Assembly: GCF_002095385.1 (NCBI RefSeq)
Contig: NZ_MIPP01000039.1
Location: forward strand, 1 to 35,755
Origin: Pantoea eucrina
Lineage (GTDB): Bacteria > Pseudomonadota > Gammaproteobacteria > Enterobacterales > Enterobacteriaceae
Direction of reading: 5' to 3'
Length of the DNA: 35,755 bases
Positions 31,620 to 35,755 of this stretch are shown piece by piece; within the stretch, counting starts at the first letter, position 1; every line of letters starts with the position of its first letter. The notes beneath the pieces are model-generated. The model did not search any database. It had not been told where the DNA came from and saw only the letters and a program-made list of their open reading frames with translations. Both the position numbers and the translations under genes were made by a program.

Positions 31620-31620
31620 C

Positions 31621-31640
31621 AAAGCCCCGGTAGGGGTTTT
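31621..31640 (+). terminator. Terminator, first copy of a duplicated intergenic cassette
   Basis: AAAGCCCC/GGGGTTTT stem (G-T pairs) with GGTA loop. The following ~100 bases are nearly repeated after the terminator at 32701. Confidence 0.82.
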
Positions 31641-31680
31641 CTTTATACCTCCGCCTTTCATCTGATTATAATAAACAACC

Positions 31681-31720
31681 CCCGATTAAATTTGACTTTT
31701 ATCGGGATGAATTGTAATTA
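31681..31720 (+). promoter_or_regulatory. Promoter with dyad operator before the 31749 unit
   Basis: TTGACT (31692-31697), 17-base spacer TTTATCGGGATGAATTG, TAATTA (31715-31720), 28 bases to the ATG. The 26-base dyad CCCGATTAAA-N6-TTTTATCGGG spans 31681-31706, over the -35 box. Confidence 0.78.
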
Positions 31721-31748
31721 ATATATATAACATTAAAGGAGGTTTGAA

Positions 31749-32039
31749 ATGAAAATTTTTAACATAGAATCAAAGTTAAATAGAAAGAGCGTATTTACTA
31801 AGCTGGCTGCCTTATTCGGGTTTGCTGCTTTATTTAATATAGCTCCTTACATTCTAATAAACTCATTGGCTACATTAGTTTTATTTTTCAATGCTACTAG
31901 CGCAATTAAAAATGATACTGCTGGTATATCCTTATTTTACCTGGACGTTGATAGCCTAAACTTGTTCTTGTTCTTGTTGTTCACAGCCTTATCAATGTCA
32001 TGTTTTTTAATAGAGCTAAGAATGAATACACATAAATAA
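31749..32039 (+). CDS. Small membrane protein, 96 aa
   Basis: Not recognised. Hydrophobic segments at about residues 19-33, 36-50 and 72-88; short charged termini. AAAGGAGG precedes the ATG. Followed after 13 bases by the 32053 gene in a two-gene unit. Confidence 0.6.
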   Translation: MKIFNIESKLNRKSVFTKLAALFGFAALFNIAPYILINSLATLVLFFNATSAIKNDTAGISLFYLDVDSLNLFLFLLFTALSMSCFLIELRMNTHK

Positions 32040-32052
32040 AAGGAGAGTTAAC

Positions 32053-32685
32053 ATGAATAGAGAATATTCAAATAGTATAGTTTACATGCTTAAAGACGAG
32101 AATAAGGGTCTTATCACAATAAGCCTGGCTGAATACCTTAAGCATAAATTTGGGATGGAAGGTGCTTGTGAAATCCATTTAAAATCTGGCTTTGTTATAG
32201 AACTCTATGATGGTTTCGTAGAGGCGCTTAAAGGTGGTTATGCTGGGTTATCTATATATGACCCTGTTAGCAAAGAACAAAAAAATGAAGATCCAAATTA
32301 TATTTATGACATCTTAGACCTTAACGACTCCTATTCAAGCTTTGTCGTTGAACATGCTAAATCTTTCTATAACATATCCTCAGAAGAATACTATAGTAGA
32401 GTAGATGATTTTTACTTCGATCCTGATATCTATATTGAGAAACATGAGTCCGGTTATCTTTTTAACCTGAAGCCAAAAATAAAAGGGGATGATAAGTATG
32501 AGTTTGTGGAGTCTATGCTAAAAGGTAAATACGCCCTTCCTAAATGTATACCCGCACTTGGGCTTTTACAGGGGTGTTATGGCAAAGCTTATATAAATGA
32601 CGCGAATTTCGATTGGGCTTATCTTAAAGATGTAAACGAAATGGAGTTAGAGTATTTGATAGATTTTCACGGAGGAATCGCTTAG
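32053..32685 (+). CDS. Hypothetical acidic protein, 210 aa
   Basis: Not recognised. Soluble, acidic and Tyr-rich, with no signal or membrane segment. AAAAGGAGAG precedes the ATG. Second gene of the 31749 unit, ended by the terminator at 32701. Confidence 0.6.
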   Translation: MNREYSNSIVYMLKDENKGLITISLAEYLKHKFGMEGACEIHLKSGFVIELYDGFVEALKGGYAGLSIYDPVSKEQKNEDPNYIYDILDLNDSYSSFVVEHAKSFYNISSEEYYSRVDDFYFDPDIYIEKHESGYLFNLKPKIKGDDKYEFVESMLKGKYALPKCIPALGLLQGCYGKAYINDANFDWAYLKDVNEMELEYLIDFHGGIA

Positions 32686-32700
32686 TTATATATGCGCATC

Positions 32701-32721
32701 AAAGCCCCGGAAGGGGTTTTT
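32701..32721 (+). terminator. Terminator, second copy of the duplicated intergenic cassette
   Basis: AAAGCCCC/GGGGTTTTT stem with GGAA loop, followed by TTTATACCTCCGCC as after the 31621 terminator. Confidence 0.82.
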
Positions 32722-32762
32722 CTTTATACCTCCGCCACTTATCTGATTATAGAAAATAACTT

Positions 32763-32801
32763 CCGATTAAATTTGATTTTTATCGGGCTATGATGTAATT
32801 A
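32763..32801 (+). promoter_or_regulatory. Promoter with dyad operator before the 32832 gene
   Basis: TTGATT (32773-32778), 17-base spacer starting TTTATCGGG, TAATTA (32796-32801), 30 bases to the ATG. Dyad CCGATTAAA-N6-TTTTATCGG at 32763-32786. Confidence 0.78.
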
Positions 32802-32831
32802 ATATATATAAACAAAATAAGGAGAACCAAT

Positions 32832-33158
32832 ATGACAAACTTAAGCAATGAAGAATTTAGAGTTGTAAAAGAGGCTGGCTTCATTAATGAATGGAAAAAG
32901 CCGGGTAGTGATGAAGTTAGATTTTATATAAATACTAAGGAGATAATAAATCTTTGGTCAGAAGATAAAATTGAGTTAGGTTATTCTAAAAGGGAAAGGG
33001 GAGAGTTGGAATCACATAAATGGTGGTATGTTGAATCTAAAAAAGGTGGCTTTGTTTTAAAAACATCTATGAGTTATAACAACACAAAGCATAAATATAT
33101 TTTTCCAACACTTTCAAGAGTATTAATGGAAGCGTCTAAAAGTGATCTTTCTGACTGA
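32832..33158 (+). CDS. Hypothetical protein, 108 aa
   Basis: Not recognised. Soluble, Lys/Glu/Trp-rich small protein with KKPGSDEVRFYINTKEIINL near residues 22-41. AAGGAG precedes the ATG. Single gene between the dyad promoter and a terminator. Confidence 0.6.
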   Translation: MTNLSNEEFRVVKEAGFINEWKKPGSDEVRFYINTKEIINLWSEDKIELGYSKRERGELESHKWWYVESKKGGFVLKTSMSYNNTKHKYIFPTLSRVLMEASKSDLSD

Positions 33159-33169
33159 TTATTAGAGAT

Positions 33170-33188
33170 AAGCCCCGAAAGGGGTTTT
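33170..33188 (+). terminator. Rho-independent terminator
   Basis: AAGCCCC/GGGGTTT stem with a GAAA tetraloop 11 bases after the previous stop codon. Confidence 0.85.
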
Positions 33189-33264
33189 CCTATACTGCTT
33201 CCCCCTTCCTACACCATCCCCATAACAGGCCAGTAAAAACCTCAGAATTCACATATCTCTTCAT

Positions 33265-33284
33265 ATACTATTATATTATAGTAT
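33265..33284. promoter_or_regulatory. Operator-like dyad, copy 3 (shared with the partition locus)
   Basis: ATACTAT-TATATT-ATAGTAT, perfect 7-base arms with a 6-base centre, identical in arms and spacing to 12052-12071. It ends 18 bases upstream of the -35 box of the toxin-antitoxin promoter. Confidence 0.8.
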
Positions 33285-33302
33285 GATATAGTTCATCTCA
33301 TG

Positions 33303-33331
33303 TTGTGAGTCCTACCCGGTAGGAGTATAAT
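33303..33331 (+). promoter_or_regulatory. Toxin-antitoxin promoter with palindromic operator
   Basis: TTGTGA (33303-33308), 17-base spacer containing the perfect dyad TCCTACC-C-GGTAGGA (33310-33324), TATAAT (33326-33331). Dyads in this place are typical autoregulatory operators of toxin-antitoxin complexes. Confidence 0.75.
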
Positions 33332-33361
33332 CTGAACATCAACGAGAGGGATGATTGAAAC

Positions 33362-33697
33362 ATGGAATACTATGAGTTCGTTGAAACCTCGGTCTTTACG
33401 AGAGAGCTAAAGTCTCTTCTGTCAGATGACGAATATAAAGAGTTTCAGGCGTTCCTCATCGAGAACCCGGAAGCCGGTGATCTGATAGTGGGAACTGGCG
33501 GCTGTCGTAAGGTTCGATGGTCAAGACAGGGAACAGGTAAGAGTTCTGGTGTCCGAGCTATATATTACTTCTACAATTCGGTTGGAAGGCTATACATGCT
33601 TATCATCTATCCGAAAAGTGAGAAGGACAGTTTAACTGCAGCTGAGAAGGCTCAGCTTAAAGCCGTGATCGCTGGCTTCAAAGGCGAAGAGGAGTAA
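33362..33697 (+). CDS. RelE/HigB-type toxin, 111 aa
   Basis: Segments ENPEAGDLIVGTGGCRKVRW (about 34-53) and GVRAIYYFY then YMLIIYPKSEKDSLT are the familiar signature of RelE/HigB-family mRNA interferases encoded upstream of an XRE antitoxin. Size (about 110 aa) is normal and the basic Arg/Lys and Tyr residues are kept. GAGAGGG lies about 11 bases upstream of the ATG. It is translated before the antitoxin, four bases apart, as in higBA-type loci. It presumably cleaves mRNA on the ribosome when the antitoxin is lost, stabilising the plasmid. Confidence 0.88.
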   Translation: MEYYEFVETSVFTRELKSLLSDDEYKEFQAFLIENPEAGDLIVGTGGCRKVRWSRQGTGKSSGVRAIYYFYNSVGRLYMLIIYPKSEKDSLTAAEKAQLKAVIAGFKGEEE

Positions 33698-33701
33698 GAC
33701 A

Positions 33702-33992
33702 ATGCGTAAAGAGCTTTTCGATGATCTGATGGCCTCTGCTAAAGAGGCTGTAGAAATTCATCAGGGTAAGCGTGAACCAGCTCGCATCACCCGTTTCGAA
33801 CTGCCTGACGTTAAAGCTATACGGGCAAGCACGCACATGAAGCAGGATGATTTTGCTTCTGTGATAGGTGTTAGCTCAGCGTTAGTTCAGGCATGGGAGC
33901 AGGGGCGTCGAAGCCCCTCAGGATCAGCGCTTAAAATACTGCGTGTGATTGAACGCAAGCCTGAGTTTGTTCAGGAGCTTCTACAGGCTTAA
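33702..33992 (+). CDS. XRE/HigA-type antitoxin, 96 aa
   Basis: A helix-turn-helix of the Cro/C1 (XRE) type is clear at about residues 44-80 (MKQDDFASVIGVSSALVQAWEQGRRSPSG). The N-terminal part should bind the toxin. NadS/HigA-like antitoxins of this size follow the toxin gene. GAGGAG precedes the ATG. The complex probably represses the promoter at 33303 by binding its dyad. Confidence 0.9.
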   Translation: MRKELFDDLMASAKEAVEIHQGKREPARITRFELPDVKAIRASTHMKQDDFASVIGVSSALVQAWEQGRRSPSGSALKILRVIERKPEFVQELLQA

Positions 33993-34001
33993 ACGCTCTT
34001 A

Positions 34002-34021
34002 AAAGCCCCTTATGGGGCTTT
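34002..34021. terminator. Bidirectional terminator
   Basis: AAAGCCCC/GGGGCTTT with TTAT loop between the antitoxin gene (plus) and the convergent 34025-35698 gene (minus). Confidence 0.88.
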
Positions 34022-34024
34022 GTA

Positions 34025-35698
34025 TTATGCCTTGACCAGATAGTAGTCCCTCGCCCCTTCTACGAGCTGTGAGACCTGTATACCAGCACTACCTTCAGTC
34101 GCTTCCTCTACATCAGCATTGTTCACTTGAATGTTCACTATATCCAGCAAATGCCAGTGATCCTGATTATCCTGGATTGCGATTTTGTCGGCTTTAGTGA
34201 TGCTCACTGAACCGTCAAGATTAAAGGAGTAGGCAGTGTATTTTCTAAGGCAACTTTTTAGGGTAAGTCTGTTTAACTTGCGCCGGAAGTCGATAACTCC
34301 ATCTTGTTTGAAGGCTTCCCTAACATCGTCCTTCCTCAATACACCTTTTTCAAGCATATGATACACATCGAAGAGTTCATATGTGAATGTCATACCTCTG
34401 TATGTCATTTCAGCGTTTTCAATCTGTTCTGGTGTAAATGGAATAATCTGCCTTTGTTTTGGTTCTTTAAAACGCTGATGATTTACAATATAGACAGATT
34501 TATATTTTCTGTCTGCGTCTTGTTTTCTTCTACGTAGCTCTATTTTTGATATTTGTGCGCATTGTGAATCTGTAGACGTTCCGCCTAATCCCTTAACTTC
34601 TAAAATGAAATGTAATCCATCATATTCAAAGTTGAGATCTTCCTCAAAAAGTTCTCCAGCATCTTCATTTACGCTATCATCAGGGTTTATGATTTTTTCA
34701 AACCCAATATATTCCAAAAACCATTTAACAGAAGAAACCAGATTGTCGCCAGTTTCTATTAAAATATTTCTAAGCTTTATATTTTCTTCTTTATTATGTA
34801 TCTCATCAAATTGTTCTTTTAAGTTTTTAATTGCTTCATCGTGCCTTTTATACTCATTCTCTATATCAACTATCTTATTTCTTTCTTCAATAGAGATGTA
34901 GGAAGGCTTGGACATCCATGAGAAGCTCCCATTGTTTGGGAAAAGGCTGGAAAAATCGGGGTGTTCTGGCAGAACCTTATCAAAGAGTTCAGCCAACAAA
35001 TCTCCCTGATTTTTTATTTGAGGAAGGAAGATTATTATCTTATTCGCTTCGTCGCGATGAATCATTCCTATTACTTGCCCGGCATCATTACTTAAAAGTG
35101 GTGTATCTACGTTATCAATTGGGTAATCAAAAATAATTTCATAATGTGATTCTGATAAATATTTCGAGAGACAATTTTTTATATCTCGTTCTTCATTTCC
35201 TTTTACAACCTCAAGTCTCGAACCAGTTCTTGAACTTATACTTAAATAATCATAAAAACAATGGGTTGAAGCCTGAATTCTTGAGTTAGCTTGACCATTA
35301 ATACATAGTTCATAACTTTCATCGTCATCGACACCGCAAAAAACAATGAGGCACTGCTTTCTGTTAGATGACTTTATATTGCTAACAGCAAAATGCATAT
35401 CTAATGGAAGATAATTTATAGAACCTGGCGATTGGCTGTAATATACACCTAGATCACTATCGTCTGCTGGCCTGTGTTGACCATTTGGCACAGTATCAAA
35501 AACAATAATTTCAGCTTCATGCAAGTTTCCGGGGAAATCAAACGCATACGGATACTCAGCATGTGAATAAGAGCTGTGAGTGTTTTCTCTACCATTTAGC
35601 CAATAATGATGGGCATTAAATCCAATAGACTTGAGCTTTTTCTCTACTGTGATCTCAGTGTTAAGCAAATAGATAAGAGGTTTATTTTCCGGTTTCAT
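34025..35698 (-). CDS. Large protein with PD-(D/E)xK-like motif, possible defence nuclease, 557 aa
   Basis: Residues 1-270 are a globular region without a recognised fold; about 270-310 is a coiled coil (NEYKRHDEAIKNLKEQFDEI). The region around 345-400 has EEDLNFEYDGLHFILEVKG: E367-V-K369 with acidic D354 before it fits the (D/E)-x(n)-ExK core of restriction-endonuclease-like nucleases. No helicase, ATPase or TIR motif. No strong Shine-Dalgarno is seen (AAAAGA just before the ATG). A single-gene unit with its own promoter next to a toxin-antitoxin pair suggests a defence or addiction role; this is inference. Confidence 0.55.
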   Translation of the reverse strand: MKPENKPLIYLLNTEITVEKKLKSIGFNAHHYWLNGRENTHSSYSHAEYPYAFDFPGNLHEAEIIVFDTVPNGQHRPADDSDLGVYYSQSPGSINYLPLDMHFAVSNIKSSNRKQCLIVFCGVDDDESYELCINGQANSRIQASTHCFYDYLSISSRTGSRLEVVKGNEERDIKNCLSKYLSESHYEIIFDYPIDNVDTPLLSNDAGQVIGMIHRDEANKIIIFLPQIKNQGDLLAELFDKVLPEHPDFSSLFPNNGSFSWMSKPSYISIEERNKIVDIENEYKRHDEAIKNLKEQFDEIHNKEENIKLRNILIETGDNLVSSVKWFLEYIGFEKIINPDDSVNEDAGELFEEDLNFEYDGLHFILEVKGLGGTSTDSQCAQISKIELRRRKQDADRKYKSVYIVNHQRFKEPKQRQIIPFTPEQIENAEMTYRGMTFTYELFDVYHMLEKGVLRKDDVREAFKQDGVIDFRRKLNRLTLKSCLRKYTAYSFNLDGSVSITKADKIAIQDNQDHWHLLDIVNIQVNNADVEEATEGSAGIQVSQLVEGARDYYLVKA

Positions 35699-35717
35699 TC
35701 TTTTAATCGATCCTTGC

Positions 35718-35746
35718 TTATAATCCTAATAAAATATCAAAAACAA
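35718..35746 (-). promoter_or_regulatory. Candidate promoter of the 34025-35698 gene
   Basis: On the minus strand TTGTTT (35741-35746), 17-base spacer, TTATAA (35718-35723), about 20 bases before the ATG. Confidence 0.45.
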
Positions 35747-35755
35747 CACAAACAC

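Noticed and set aside
31031..32400. Further ATAGTAT or ATACTAT half sites (for example 31031, 32072, 32386)
   Set aside because: They lie in or beside coding regions and lack the second arm at 6-base spacing.
34304..35136. Three plus-strand frames (77, 98 and 72 codons)
   Set aside because: All lie opposite the 557-aa gene and lack ribosome binding sites.
1..35755. CRISPR array, tRNA genes, insertion sequences
   Set aside because: No spaced direct repeats, tRNA-like cloverleaf, transposase or terminal inverted repeats were seen on reading both strands.

Overview
The window looks like part of a large, low-to-moderate GC conjugative plasmid (or plasmid-like element) of an enterobacterium or close relative. 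Support: a DotA/TraY-type gene of an IncI-like (type IVB) conjugation system (5609-7852), a ParA ATPase with a ribbon-helix-helix partner (11425-12506), an H-NS-like protein (29378-29818), a toxin-antitoxin pair, a complete type III restriction-modification system, and many small hypothetical genes each bounded by AAGCCCC/GGGGCTT hairpin terminators. No rRNA, tRNA, insertion sequence or CRISPR array was seen, and host species cannot be fixed from the sequence alone.

Layout. 1-5455: small hypothetical genes, mostly on the minus strand, including a lipoprotein, a zinc-ribbon membrane protein and a two-gene unit with a tandem ribbon-helix-helix-like protein. 5609-8851: conjugation-type membrane proteins (TraY/DotA-like, a possible TraX/IcmV-like protein, and a small two-helix protein). 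8941-11284: convergent DUF3800-like gene and LPD7-domain gene. 11344-12506: partition locus with two copies of a 20-bp operator-like palindrome. 12629-18532: a probable five-gene unit (long coiled-coil protein, two unknowns, a P-loop ATPase of DUF927/SF3 style, a small protein) that may be the replication or DNA-processing module. 18760-20477: three ankyrin-repeat genes. 20824-22764: a Dam-like adenine methyltransferase and three small genes. 22945-28125: a small gene followed by type III mod and res. 28191-33158: single genes and short operons of unknown function with hns in the middle. 33265-33992: toxin-antitoxin operon. 34025-35698: minus-strand protein with a possible PD-(D/E)xK-like core.

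How it fits together. Two regulatory signals tie distant parts of the window. (1) The dyad ATACTAT-N6-ATAGTAT occurs between the LPD7 gene and parA, directly after parA, and again 31-33 kb along in front of the toxin-antitoxin promoter. The RHH partition protein is the natural candidate binder, which would couple segregation to addiction. (2) At least seven separate genes, hns among them, have a promoter with TTGAYT or similar at -35, a spacer with ATCGG (or CCGG) at a fixed place, a TAAT-type -10 in most, and a start codon about 29-34 bases downstream. In three of them the spacer motif is one arm of a CCGATTAAA-N6-TTTTATCGG dyad covering the -35 box. These are the strongest candidates for an undescribed plasmid-wide control circuit.
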